Positions 16,111 to 24,140 of a DNA stretch of 59,329 nt are shown here, in pieces. The notes under the pieces are model-generated. The model was not told the DNA's origin. It did no database searches and saw only the letters and a list, made by a program, of their open reading frames with translations. Every line of letters starts with the position of its first letter. The first letter of the stretch is position 1. Made by a program: the position numbers and the translations under genes. Source of the stretch: Rhizobium ecuadorense (GTDB taxonomy: Bacteria; Pseudomonadota; Alphaproteobacteria; Rhizobiales; Rhizobiaceae); contig NZ_LFIO01001835.1 of assembly GCF_001187535.1 (NCBI RefSeq), forward strand, positions 1 through 59,329. Reading direction: 5' to 3'.

Positions 16111-17078
16111 ATCGCCAGCATCCTTTCGACGGCGCGGCGCGCGGCCACGGCAATCGCCGGATCGACCGTCACTTCATGGCGGTTTTCCTCAAGCGCTCCG
16201 CGAATATTGGCCAGCGTGATCCGCTTCATATGCGGGCAGAGATTGCAGGGGCGAATGAACTCGACGTCAGGATGGTGCACGGCGACATTGTCGCTCATCG
16301 AACACTCGGTGAGCAGCACGACGCGCGCCGGCTTCCGGCTGCCGACATAATCCGACATCACCGCGGTCGAGCCGGCGAAATCGGCTTCGGCCACCACCTC
16401 GGGCGGGCATTCGGGATGGGCGAGCACCGTTACGCCGGGATGGTTTTCGCGCAGCTGGCGCACGTCGTCGGCGGTAAAGAGTTCGTGCACCTCGCAATGT
16501 CCGTGCCAGGCGATGATCTCGACATCGGTCTCGCGGGCGACGTTGCGCGCCAGGTATTCGTCCGGGATCATCAGCACTTTGGGAACGCCGAGCGATTCCA
16601 CCACCTGCTTGGCATTGCCAGAGGTGCAGCAGATGTCGGAGGCGGCCTTCACCGCGGCCGAGGTGTTGACATAGGTGATGATGGGCACGCCGGGATGGGC
16701 TTGGCGCAAGAGCGCGATATCTTCAGGCGTGATCGAATCCGCCAGCGAACAGCCGGCACCGAGATCCGGGATCAGCACGGTTTTCTCAGGATTGAGCAGC
16801 TTGGCGGTCTCGGCCATGAAATGCACGCCGGCCAGCACGATCACGTCGGCATCGACTTCGATCGCCTTGCGGGCGAGCGCCAGGCTGTCGCCGACGATAT
16901 CGGCGACGCCATGAAAGATCTCGGGCGTCTGGTAGTTATGCGCGAGGATGACGGCGTTGCGGCGGCGCTTGAGCTCAAGGATGGCGTCGACATCGTTTTC
17001 GAAGGTCATCCATTCGGCTTTGGGAATGACGCGGCTGACGCGCTCATAGAGCGAGGATGCGGAAACAGGGTGATTCAT
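16107..17078 (-). CDS. nadA: Quinolinate synthase A (4Fe-4S)
   Basis: A 323-residue NadA condensing iminoaspartate with dihydroxyacetone phosphate to quinolinate. Diagnostic blocks are VILAHNYQTPEI, VHFMAETAKLLNPEKTVLIPD, GCSLAD, YVNTSAAVKAASDICCTSGNA, HPECPPEVV and RPCNLCPHMKRITL; the Cys residues in GCSLAD, HPECPP and CNLCPHM supply the iron-sulfur ligands. It is the first gene of nadABC, with two dyad operators immediately upstream. Confidence 0.95.
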   Translation of the reverse strand: MNHPVSASSLYERVSRVIPKAEWMTFENDVDAILELKRRRNAVILAHNYQTPEIFHGVADIVGDSLALARKAIEVDADVIVLAGVHFMAETAKLLNPEKTVLIPDLGAGCSLADSITPEDIALLRQAHPGVPIITYVNTSAAVKAASDICCTSGNAKQVVESLGVPKVLMIPDEYLARNVARETDVEIIAWHGHCEVHELFTADDVRQLRENHPGVTVLAHPECPPEVVAEADFAGSTAVMSDYVGSRKPARVVLLTECSMSDNVAVHHPDVEFIRPCNLCPHMKRITLANIRGALEENRHEVTVDPAIAVAARRAVERMLAI

Positions 17079-17092
17079 GACCGGCTCCTAAT

Positions 17093-17111
17093 TATGCTCC
17101 ATTTGAGCATA
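17093..17111. promoter_or_regulatory. NadQ-type operator 1 upstream of nadA
   Basis: Perfect inverted repeat TATGCTC, five bases, GAGCATA, 15 bases upstream of the nadA ATG. It shares its half-site with the dyad at 17126-17146. The neighbouring NadQ-like regulator is the obvious binder. Confidence 0.75.
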
Positions 17112-17125
17112 TCATGGGCAAATAG

Positions 17126-17146
17126 ATATTCTCACCATGAGCATAT
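17126..17146. promoter_or_regulatory. NadQ-type operator 2
   Basis: Near-perfect inverted repeat ATATTCTC, five bases, GAGCATAT (one mismatch), centred about 34 bases from operator 1, or roughly three helical turns. It touches the nadQ stop codon. The tandem arrangement suggests cooperative repression of nadABC. Confidence 0.7.
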
Positions 17147-17147
17147 G

Positions 17148-18077
17148 TCAATTGCGGGAGAGCGGTAATTTCGTTCCGGCGAGCGCGCGTTCTTCGAGCA
17201 CGGTATGGCGGAAGCGGAAGAGCTTGGCCGGCCGGCCGCCGGTTTCGCTTTCCGTGCCGCCGGTTTCCTCGACCAGTTCCTGCTGTTCGATCAGGCGGCG
17301 GAAATTCTGCTTGTGCAGCGTCAGTCCCGCCAAGGCCTCGATGGCGCGCTGCAGCTGCAAGAGCGTAAAACTCTCCGGCATCAGCTCGAAGACGACGGGG
17401 CGGTATTTGATCTTGGCGCGCAGCCTGGCGATGCCTGTCGCCAGAATCCGGCGGTGATCGGCAAACATCGCCCGGCCGAGATTGCTTTCACCAGCACATC
17501 CGGCTTCGGCGACCAGCCCGGCTTCATAGAGCAGTTCGTAGCGCTGCAGGGCGAGATCCTCGTTCCAGCCGCCGCCGTCGAGGCCGAAGGTGAAATCCGC
17601 CCGGCGATGGCGGTGGTCGCGCCTGAAAGGATCGTCATCGGCCCAGTCCCGCAGGCGTGTCATGATCTCGTCGAGCACGACTGGCCGGCCGTGGCGATGG
17701 TCTTCCCAGGGAAAATATTCGTACCAGCCGTGCCAGCCCGGTCGGCCGGCGCCCGACTGTTCGTTGACGAGGCCGAGATAGCTGATCGAGATCGTCCGCC
17801 CGCCCGGAATGTCGTTGTTCCGGTCGCGGTCGGCGAAAGTATAGAGCTGTTCGAGATAGCCGACAGGGTGCTCGGTCTGCTCCTGCACCCATTCGCGCAG
17901 GCCCGATTGCAGGGTGCGATGGCCCATTTCGAAAGGGCCTGACGGCAGCGCATTGCCGGAGCGGATGGTCATCACACGCGGCTCGTCCCCCGTCACCGCG
18001 ACGAGCACCGCAATCAATTCCGCATGCGCAAAGCCGATCGTCACAGGGGACCGAATACTCCGTTCCGAATGGGCCAT
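17148..18077 (-). CDS. nadQ: NadQ-type regulator of NAD biosynthesis (Nudix-like plus winged helix)
   Basis: About 309 residues from MAHSERSIRSP; a GTG three codons upstream is an alternative, and neither start has a clean ribosome-binding site. The N-terminal two thirds resemble a Nudix fold without an obvious intact Nudix box (ELIAVLVAVTGDEPRVMTI, then GYLEQLYTFADRDRN). The C-terminus is a winged-helix region (FELMPESFTLLQLQRAIEAL, then KQNFRRLIEQQELVEETGG) shared with NrtR/NadQ regulators. From memory, this class is called NadQ and controls nadABC in Rhizobiales. Position directly upstream of nadABC with the two dyads supports this. Confidence 0.8.
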   Translation of the reverse strand: MAHSERSIRSPVTIGFAHAELIAVLVAVTGDEPRVMTIRSGNALPSGPFEMGHRTLQSGLREWVQEQTEHPVGYLEQLYTFADRDRNNDIPGGRTISISYLGLVNEQSGAGRPGWHGWYEYFPWEDHRHGRPVVLDEIMTRLRDWADDDPFRRDHRHRRADFTFGLDGGGWNEDLALQRYELLYEAGLVAEAGCAGESNLGRAMFADHRRILATGIARLRAKIKYRPVVFELMPESFTLLQLQRAIEALAGLTLHKQNFRRLIEQQELVEETGGTESETGGRPAKLFRFRHTVLEERALAGTKLPLSRN

Positions 18078-18111
18078 TCCTGACACAGGCAGGAGCGGAA
18101 GCCAATGGCGT

Positions 18112-18200
18112 GCTCCCCCTTCTCCCCAGCGGGGGTCCGAAGGACGGGTCGAGACCCGTGGCTCGACCCCGGTCGATGCCGGCAGGCCGATGAGGGGGTG
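18112..18200. repeat. Intergenic repeat upstream of nadQ
   Basis: A GC-rich element opening with CTCCCCCTTCTCCCC and closing with GATGAGGGGGTGAGC, with an internal perfect dyad GGGTCGAG, eight bases, CTCGACCC at 18146-18169. I know similar C-rich/G-rich pairs from other rhizobial intergenic regions. It fills most of the space between nadQ and the PanB-like gene. Confidence 0.6.
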
Positions 18201-18253
18201 AGCGAAGCGAATGCGCTGAGCGTAAGCGAAGGCAAAGAATAGGTGGGACTACT

Positions 18254-19066
18254 TCACCGATTCCCCGTCTCGCTGGCCAGCCGATCCAGGAAAGCCGTCA
18301 ATTCCGCCTCGTCGATGCCGACGCAATGGCGCTTCTGCGGATAGGCGCCGGTGCGGACATCCTCGGCGAATTCGGTGAAGGCGGCGATGCGTTCGCGCTG
18401 CAGCCGGTCGTGTTCGGCGGCGAAGTTGCGGTAGACCTTGGCATGGCGCGGATAATGGTCGCGATTGGCGCCGAGCACGTCGTCGGCGAAGAGATATTGG
18501 GCGTCGCAGCCGCTGCCGGCGCCCATGGAGATCATCAGCATCGAGGTATTGCTGCTGATGGCGGCGGCGACATCGCCCGGCACGACTTCGATTTCGGCGG
18601 CAAAGGCGCCGGCTTCTTCCAGCGCCTTGGTCTGCCGCCAGATCTCTGCGGCGCTCGCCGCCGTCTTGCCGACGGCGCGGAAGCCGCCGGTCCAGGTTGC
18701 CTTCGACGGGATCAGGCCGAGATGGCCGCAGACCGGGATGCCTTCGTCGCGCATGCGCCGGATCGTCTGCAGGCTGGCGGCGCAATAGACCGCATCGCCG
18801 CCGGCCTTCAGCGCCGCGAAGGCCGCGCGCAGATAATCTTCGGCCGAGACAAGATCGCCATATTCCAGACCCGGAATGGCAAAGGGCGTCGGGGCGATCT
18901 CGCGAAAGACCGGGCCGAGCAGCGAGGGCGGCACCGAGACGATGTCGATCCCCGCCTTTTCGGCCGCTTCCGCCTCCTCCAGCGAGGTGACGCGCAGCAT
19001 GGTGAGCTGGCGCTTGCCTTTTTCCGCCAGCAGGTCGGCGACGGTTGCGCGCTTGTGTTTCTTCAT
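18254..19066 (-). CDS. PanB-fold protein lacking canonical metal ligands
   Basis: A 270-residue protein of the ketopantoate hydroxymethyltransferase fold. The segments CGHLGLIPS, AAEIEVVP and SMGAG align with PanB CGHLGLTPQ, LVLECVP and GIGAG, including the catalytic-type Glu. The Mg2+ ligands differ: GDSLGM is replaced by VPPSLLG, ADLPF by AIPGLEYG, and KIEGG by YCAAS. It is therefore unlikely to be the housekeeping PanB. The ATG at 19066 has AAAGGA seven bases upstream. It is the last gene of an operon with ferredoxin reductase, Rieske ferredoxin and desaturase-like oxygenase genes, so it may process the product, or the C1 unit, released by that oxygenase. Confidence 0.75.
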   Translation of the reverse strand: MKKHKRATVADLLAEKGKRQLTMLRVTSLEEAEAAEKAGIDIVSVPPSLLGPVFREIAPTPFAIPGLEYGDLVSAEDYLRAAFAALKAGGDAVYCAASLQTIRRMRDEGIPVCGHLGLIPSKATWTGGFRAVGKTAASAAEIWRQTKALEEAGAFAAEIEVVPGDVAAAISSNTSMLMISMGAGSGCDAQYLFADDVLGANRDHYPRHAKVYRNFAAEHDRLQRERIAAFTEFAEDVRTGAYPQKRHCVGIDEAELTAFLDRLASETGNR

Positions 19067-19093
19067 CGTCAATTCCTTTGAATATATCGGGGC

Positions 19094-20317
19094 TCAGGCG
19101 GCCAGCAGGGATTTCAGTTTGATGTCGCTGGCGGCGAGCGCCGCCGGGTCCGGATGAGCGCGGGCTGCGATCAGCATTTCGGCGAGGCGGATATCTCGCG
19201 CCACCGCGTTGCCCGGCCCGATGCCGCTGGCGGCGATCAATCGTCCGTCGGCATCGAGATGGAACAGAATGAAGGCGCCGGGTCCGAGGTCGCGGCGCCG
19301 ATGCGTGACGGCGCCTTCGGCAAGGCCTGCTATCTGCAGCGTCAGATCGTATTGATCCGACCAGAACCACGGCACCGAGGAAACGGCTTCGTCGCGGCCG
19401 AGCAAGTTGGCCGCGGCCAATGTGCCCTGCTCCTGGGCGTTGCGCCAGGATTCCAGCCGCACCCGGCGGCCGCCATAGACCGGCAACGGAAAGGAGCAGC
19501 AATCGCCGGCGGCAAAAACATCCGCAGCCGAAGTCCGCAGATGGGTATCGACGGCAATGCCGTTTTCGACTGCAAGCCCCGCCCTTTCGGCGATCTCGAC
19601 ATTCGGCCGCGCGCCGATGCCGACAAGGACGAGATCGGCGTCGATCACCTCGCCGGCCGACAATCGGATCACGGCCTTTCCGCCTTCCTCGCTCAGCGCC
19701 GCGATCGAGACGCTGCAGCGGATATCGACGCCCTCGGCGCGGTGGCGCTCGGTCAGCAGGTGAGCGATTTCCTCAGGCACACCGCGCTTCAGCACCCGTT
19801 CCAGCCCCTCGATGACGGTGACCTCGGCGCCGAGAAGGCGGGCGGTCGCCGCCAGTTCCAGGCCGATGAAGCCGCCGCCGATGATGGCGATATGCTTCCC
19901 CGGCCGCATGGTCTCGCGCAGTGCCGTCGCATCATGATGCGTCCTCAGCGAGCGAATAAAGGTGGTGCCGTCCGGGACGCCGGGGAACGAACGCGCGGCG
20001 GCACCCGTCGCCAGCAGAAGCCTGTCATAGGAAAGCGTCGTCCCGTCGGAAAGCGTGACGGTTCTCGATGCCGCGTCGAACTCCTTCGCCTCCAGGCCGG
20101 TCAGCAGCCGGATGCGGCTTTCGGCGTATTTTTCCGCCGCAGCGATGAATTTCGGATCGCTTGCATCGGAACCCGCCTTCGAAAGCGGCGGCCGTTCATA
20201 GGGATGAAGGGGTTCGGCGCCGACAAGCGTTATTTCGCCGTCAAAACCCTTTTCCCGCAGGGCGAAAGCGGCGCGCGCACCGCATTCGCCGGCACCCAAG
20301 ATAACGAAATGGGCCAC
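19094..20317 (-). CDS. FAD-dependent ferredoxin reductase (MocF-like)
   Basis: A 407-residue NAD(P)H:ferredoxin reductase of the rhodocoxin/putidaredoxin reductase type. FAD-binding FVILGAGECGARAA opens the protein, HPYERPPLSK follows, the NAD-binding motif is IIGGGFIGLELAA, and the second FAD motif is DVFAAGDCCSFP. The start is a GTG at 20317 with GGAGG five bases upstream, 11 bases after the ferredoxin gene. It should pass electrons from NAD(P)H to the adjacent Rieske protein and then to the membrane oxygenase. A variant parS-like palindrome lies within this gene at 19406-19421. Confidence 0.88.
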   Translation of the reverse strand: MAHFVILGAGECGARAAFALREKGFDGEITLVGAEPLHPYERPPLSKAGSDASDPKFIAAAEKYAESRIRLLTGLEAKEFDAASRTVTLSDGTTLSYDRLLLATGAAARSFPGVPDGTTFIRSLRTHHDATALRETMRPGKHIAIIGGGFIGLELAATARLLGAEVTVIEGLERVLKRGVPEEIAHLLTERHRAEGVDIRCSVSIAALSEEGGKAVIRLSAGEVIDADLVLVGIGARPNVEIAERAGLAVENGIAVDTHLRTSAADVFAAGDCCSFPLPVYGGRRVRLESWRNAQEQGTLAAANLLGRDEAVSSVPWFWSDQYDLTLQIAGLAEGAVTHRRRDLGPGAFILFHLDADGRLIAASGIGPGNAVARDIRLAEMLIAARAHPDPAALAASDIKLKSLLAA

Positions 20318-20328
20318 ATCAGCCTCCG

Positions 20329-20643
20329 TCAGACCGAGATGAAGACGCTGCCGCCTTCGACCTTCACAGGATAGGTCTTGAGATTGACGCAGACCGGCGC
20401 GCCCTTGGCTTCGCCCGTCTTGTAGTTGAAACGGCCGTTATGCTTCGGGCATTCGATGATCTCCTCCATGACGAGCCCGTCGGCGAGATGGATATGTTCA
20501 TGCGTGCAGAGCCCGTCGGTCGCGAAGAATTCGTCGTCGGGGCTGCGGTAGACAGCAAAGGTGCGCCCCCCATGATCGAAGCGGATGACATCCTCTTCGT
20601 CGATCTCGTCCTTGCCGCAGACTTCGATCCAGTTTCCGCTCAT
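20329..20643 (-). CDS. Rieske-type 2Fe-2S ferredoxin (MocE-like)
   Basis: A 104-residue soluble Rieske ferredoxin. The cluster ligands are in CTHEHIHLADG and CPKHNGRF (two Cys, two His), with the usual Gly/Pro environment. The size fits stand-alone ferredoxins of Rieske oxygenase systems; the family includes MocE of rhizopine degradation. It is the electron carrier between the reductase and the desaturase-like oxygenase encoded on either side. Confidence 0.88.
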   Translation of the reverse strand: MSGNWIEVCGKDEIDEEDVIRFDHGGRTFAVYRSPDDEFFATDGLCTHEHIHLADGLVMEEIIECPKHNGRFNYKTGEAKGAPVCVNLKTYPVKVEGGSVFISV

Positions 20644-20682
20644 CTCATCCTCCCTCGATTGTGATTATTGCCTTGATCGTGA

Positions 20683-21771
20683 TTATTGCGCAGCCGGAGC
20701 CAGCTCATTGTGGAACTCTTCGCGATAGGGCCGCGCGGTGGCCGGCAGTTCGCGCTTCAGGAAATAATCCTCGTTGCGCAGCTGGCGCAGGAAGGCCGGG
20801 ATCATCTCGCGATAGCCGGAGAGGATCGACGGGTTTGCCGCCGGCAGGTCGTGCTTGATCATCGCGTGCAGTCTGGGCAGCGCGTGGTAGGGCACCATCG
20901 GGAACATGTGATGTTCGACGTGGTAGTTCATGTTCCAATAAATGAAGCGGCTGATCGGGTTCATATAGACCGTGCGGCTGTTTAGCCTGTGGTCGATGAC
21001 GTTGTCGGCCAGGCCGCCATGCTGCAAAAGCCCGGTCAGCACATGGTGCCAGGCGCCGTAGAGGCGCGGCAGGCCGATCAGCATCAGTGGCAGGATCGAA
21101 CCCATGGCGAGTGCTGCGGCGATCGTGGCGACATAGATCGCCAGCCAGATGCGGGCGATGCGGATCGCCTTCGGCTGCTCCATCTCCGGAATGAAAGTCT
21201 TTTCCGCCGCGCCGATGACGCCGGCGGCATTGCGCAGCATGTCGACGATCGCATGCCAGACATCGAGGATGCCGAAGAAATTGAGGACCAACCGGACGAG
21301 GTCGGGCGGGCGCATGACGGCGATCTCGGGATCGCGGCCGACGATGACGGTATCGGTATGATGGCGCGTGTGGCTCCAACGCCAGGTCACCGGATTGCGC
21401 ATGATCATGAAGCAGGCGATCTGGTAGACGGCATCGTTCATCCAGCGCGTCTTGAAGGCGGTGCCGTGGCCGCATTCGTGCCAGCGGCTGTCGGAGGCCG
21501 AGCCATAGAGCACGCCATAGGCGAGGAAGAAGGGCAGTGCGATCCACGAGCCCCAGAAATAGATGCCGAGCCCGGCAAGGACCACCATGCTGCCGAGCCA
21601 GATGACGGTGTCACGGATACCAGGCGCATCCGAGCGCTGCATCAGCGCCTTCATCTCCTTGCGTGGAATATCCGTGTGGTACCACTGTGCTGCCGCCAGT
21701 CCCGTCTCGACGGCGGTGCGGCCGCTTTCGCCGAGCAGGTCGTAGTCCCGTTTCTTTGCCTGGATCGTCAT
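20683..21771 (-). CDS. Membrane di-iron fatty-acid-desaturase-family oxygenase (MocD-like)
   Basis: A 362-residue integral membrane protein with the three His boxes of the desaturase/hydroxylase family: HECGH near residue 97, HTRHH near 133 and HVEHH near 280, which bind a di-iron centre. Hydrophobic segments lie around residues 55-95 and 210-235. The second of two adjacent ATGs (21771) has better spacing from GGGAGG. With the ferredoxin and reductase it forms a three-component oxygenase resembling MocDEF, which removes the methyl group of the rhizopine 3-O-methyl-scyllo-inosamine. The substrate here is unproven; a fatty-acid or alkane-type substrate is the main alternative. Confidence 0.85.
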   Translation of the reverse strand: MTIQAKKRDYDLLGESGRTAVETGLAAAQWYHTDIPRKEMKALMQRSDAPGIRDTVIWLGSMVVLAGLGIYFWGSWIALPFFLAYGVLYGSASDSRWHECGHGTAFKTRWMNDAVYQIACFMIMRNPVTWRWSHTRHHTDTVIVGRDPEIAVMRPPDLVRLVLNFFGILDVWHAIVDMLRNAAGVIGAAEKTFIPEMEQPKAIRIARIWLAIYVATIAAALAMGSILPLMLIGLPRLYGAWHHVLTGLLQHGGLADNVIDHRLNSRTVYMNPISRFIYWNMNYHVEHHMFPMVPYHALPRLHAMIKHDLPAANPSILSGYREMIPAFLRQLRNEDYFLKRELPATARPYREEFHNELAPAAQ

Positions 21772-21903
21772 CATCCGCCTCCCGTTATGCCGTTGCCGAG
21801 AGAATAGGTTGACTTCGGAAGAGGCTCAATGCAGGCTTGATGTAATCTATCAAAAGCTATCATGGATGGCTCGCATTCATGATCGAATCCATCAGGAACG
21901 CCG
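21772..21903. promoter_or_regulatory. Divergent promoter between oxygenase operon and LacI gene
   Basis: About 130 AT-rich bases between divergent genes, with tracts such as CTATCAAAAGCTATCAT and an ATGGAT/ATCCAT pair near the LacI start. The LacI product probably binds here, but I cannot define the operator with confidence. Confidence 0.45.
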
Positions 21904-22932
21904 ATGCGCCGTCCGACCATATCTGATCTCGCCCGCGCCTCCGGCGTCAGCGTCGCCACCGTCGATCGCGTCTTGAACGGCCGCCACCGCGTTCGCGAGG
22001 AAACGGCGCGGCGGGTCTATGATGCGGCCCAGTCGATCGGCTATCACGCCGTCGGGCTGATTCGGCAACGTGTCTTCGAGGATTTGCCGCAATATAAGCT
22101 GGCCTTCTTGCTGCAAAAGCCGATGCAGCCCTTCTATCAGGCTTTTGCTCGCGAGATCGAAGTGGCGGCGCGCGCCGTGACCACCGCCCGTCTCCAGATC
22201 CAGATCGACTATCCCTCCGCTTCGACACCGGCGGCGATCGTCGAGAAACTCAAGGCCCTCGGCGCCCGCAATCAGGCCATCGCTCTCGTCGCTCCAGACT
22301 ATCCTGCGGTAACGGCGGCAATTGAGGAACTGAGGGAAAGAGACATTCCCGTCTTTTCGCTGCTTTCCGACTTCGCCTCGGGGGTGCGCAATGCCTATAT
22401 TGGCGTTAACAACCGCAAGGTCGGCCGCACTGCCGCCTGGGTGATTGCCAAGACTGCCCGTGTGCCGGGCAAGGTCGCCTGTTTCGTCGGCAGCCACCGT
22501 TTTCACGGACATGAGCTGCGCGAGATCGGTTTTCGTTCCTATTTTCGTGAAAACGCGCCGGAATTCGACGTCATCGATACATTGATTAACCTGGATACTC
22601 CGGAGATCACTCATGAGGCAACACTGACACTGTTAGGGAAACATCCCGATCTCGTCGGCCTTTATGTCTGCGGCGGCGGCATGGAGGGCGCGATCTCGGC
22701 TGTTCGTGAGGAAAGCCTCGGCGGCAAGATCGTCCTTGTCGTCAACGAACTGACGCCCGACAGCAAAGCGGGGCTTGCCGACGATATCGTCGCCATGGCG
22801 ATCGGCACGCCCCTGCCCGCCCTGTGCAAGGAGCTGATGGCACTGATGACGAGCGCAATCGAAAACAGCGAAACCGCCGTTCCCGGCCAGTTCTTCCTGC
22901 CCTTCGATATCCACATCTCGGAGAACCTCTGA
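21904..22932 (+). CDS. LacI-family regulator of the oxygenase/isomerase locus
   Basis: A 342-residue regulator with an N-terminal LacI helix-turn-helix (TISDLARASGVSVATVDRVLNGRHRVREETARRV, residues about 4-40, written here in shortened form) and a periplasmic-binding-protein-like domain. ISDLARASGVSVATVDRVLN is the recognition unit; the protein starts MRRPT. AGGA lies six bases before the ATG. It is divergent from the MocDEF-like operon and upstream of the IolI-like isomerase on the same strand, so a sugar or inositol derivative is the likely effector. Confidence 0.88.
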   Translation: MRRPTISDLARASGVSVATVDRVLNGRHRVREETARRVYDAAQSIGYHAVGLIRQRVFEDLPQYKLAFLLQKPMQPFYQAFAREIEVAARAVTTARLQIQIDYPSASTPAAIVEKLKALGARNQAIALVAPDYPAVTAAIEELRERDIPVFSLLSDFASGVRNAYIGVNNRKVGRTAAWVIAKTARVPGKVACFVGSHRFHGHELREIGFRSYFRENAPEFDVIDTLINLDTPEITHEATLTLLGKHPDLVGLYVCGGGMEGAISAVREESLGGKIVLVVNELTPDSKAGLADDIVAMAIGTPLPALCKELMALMTSAIENSETAVPGQFFLPFDIHISENL

Positions 22933-22974
22933 GAAATGATGGGATTCTATCATTTCGGCTGAAATTCTTTCAGC
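22933..22974. promoter_or_regulatory. Two adjacent perfect palindromes between LacI and isomerase genes
   Basis: GAAATGAT, eight bases, ATCATTTC at 22933-22956, then GCTGAAA, three bases, TTTCAGC at 22958-22974. Neither is followed by a T-run, so operator function is as likely as termination. They lie just after the LacI stop and about 120 bases before the isomerase start. Confidence 0.55.
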
Positions 22975-23095
22975 AATGAAAGCGGGCGGCGGCGATGGCC
23001 GATGGATTGCCGCAGGAATTCCGATAGAGATTCGCAGGCCCATTCACGAGGAACTGCTCCGCTTATGCCGCGGAGACGAGGAGGAACTATCCGTC

Positions 23096-23908
23096 ATGAC
23101 TTCGATCCGCTTTGCGCTCAACCATATGGCCGCACCTTCGCTCGCCATCGATGATTTCTTCGCGCTGACAAAGTCGCTCGGCATCGACGCGGTCGAGATC
23201 CGCAACGATCTTTCCGGCAATGCCATTCTCGACGGCACCAAACCGGAAGCGATCAAGGACGCGGCCAGCCGCCACGGCCTGACGATCATCTCGATCAACG
23301 CCCTGCAGCGTTTCAACGAGTGGAATGTCGCAAGGGCCGCTGAAGCGCAGGAACTGATCGATTACGCCAGCGCCTGCGGCGCCAAGGCGCTCGTCCTTGT
23401 TCCGAAGAACGACGGCACCGGCTGCGCCGACGGCGAACGCCAGGCCAATCTGCGCCAGTCGCTGACGGCGCTGAAGCCGATGCTTGAGAAAGCCGGCATC
23501 ACAGGCCTCGTCGAGCCGCTCGGTTTCGAGATCTGCTCGCTGCGCTCGAAGACCGAGGCGGCCGAGGCGATCAGGGAACTCGGCGCGCAATCGACCTTCA
23601 AGCTCGTCCACGACACCTTCCACCATCACCTTGCCGGGGAAGCCGCGACCTTCCCGGAGCTTGCCGGCCTGGTGCACATTTCCGGCGTCAGCAACCCCTC
23701 TGTTTCCGTTGCCGATATGCGCGATTCCCATCGTGTGCTCGTCGACGGCGACGACCGGCTCGACAATGCCGGGCAGATCAAGGCGCTGCTGCAGGCGGGC
23801 TATAAGGGGCCCTGTTCCTTCGAGCCCTTTGCGGCGGAAGTGCATGCCGTGAAGGACCCGGCCGGCGCGCTTCGCGCCAGCATGGATTATCTCACCGCAC
23901 GGGTTTGA
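23096..23908 (+). CDS. TIM-barrel isomerase, IolI/MocC-like (2-keto-myo-inositol isomerase type)
   Basis: A 270-residue xylose-isomerase-like TIM barrel from the start MTSIRFALNHMAAPSL at 23096 with GGAGG 11 bases upstream; longer forms have no ribosome-binding site. Likely metal ligands are in GLVEPLGFE, KLVHDTFHHHL, LVHISG and CSFEPFA, matching IolI of Bacillus inositol catabolism. IolI interconverts 2-keto-myo-inositol and its 1-keto isomer; related MocC acts in rhizopine use. Beside a MocDEF-like oxygenase and a LacI regulator, it suggests an inositol-derivative pathway. Confidence 0.78.
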   Translation: MTSIRFALNHMAAPSLAIDDFFALTKSLGIDAVEIRNDLSGNAILDGTKPEAIKDAASRHGLTIISINALQRFNEWNVARAAEAQELIDYASACGAKALVLVPKNDGTGCADGERQANLRQSLTALKPMLEKAGITGLVEPLGFEICSLRSKTEAAEAIRELGAQSTFKLVHDTFHHHLAGEAATFPELAGLVHISGVSNPSVSVADMRDSHRVLVDGDDRLDNAGQIKALLQAGYKGPCSFEPFAAEVHAVKDPAGALRASMDYLTARV

Positions 23909-23926
23909 GACAAAGTCTCCTCCGTC

Positions 23927-24036
23927 ATGCTCGGCCTTGTGCCGAGCATCTGACCACTGCTGTTGGTTGACAGGAAAACATTTCTTTTCAGATACTTAAT
24001 TGGACCGGCGCAGATCCTCGGCACAAGGCCGAGGAT
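23927..24036. repeat. Paired hairpin repeat element downstream of the isomerase gene
   Basis: Two hairpins, ATGCTCGGC with GCCGAGCAT (23927-23949) and ATCCTCGGC with GCCGAGGAT (24014-24036), are themselves inverted copies of one another with minor changes, so the whole can also fold as one long stem. It lies in the 230-base gap between convergent ends of the isomerase gene and cobM. It resembles a dispersed rhizobial element and may serve as a two-way terminator. Confidence 0.65.
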
Positions 24037-24140
24037 GACGCCGCGGGTTTTGCAGCGCTTGTCAACAAACCGAGGGCGAGCAGGCTCGCCTGTTATTGAG
24101 CTCCGAGAGGTCGCGCCACCAGCGCGGCCAGTTTTTGAAA

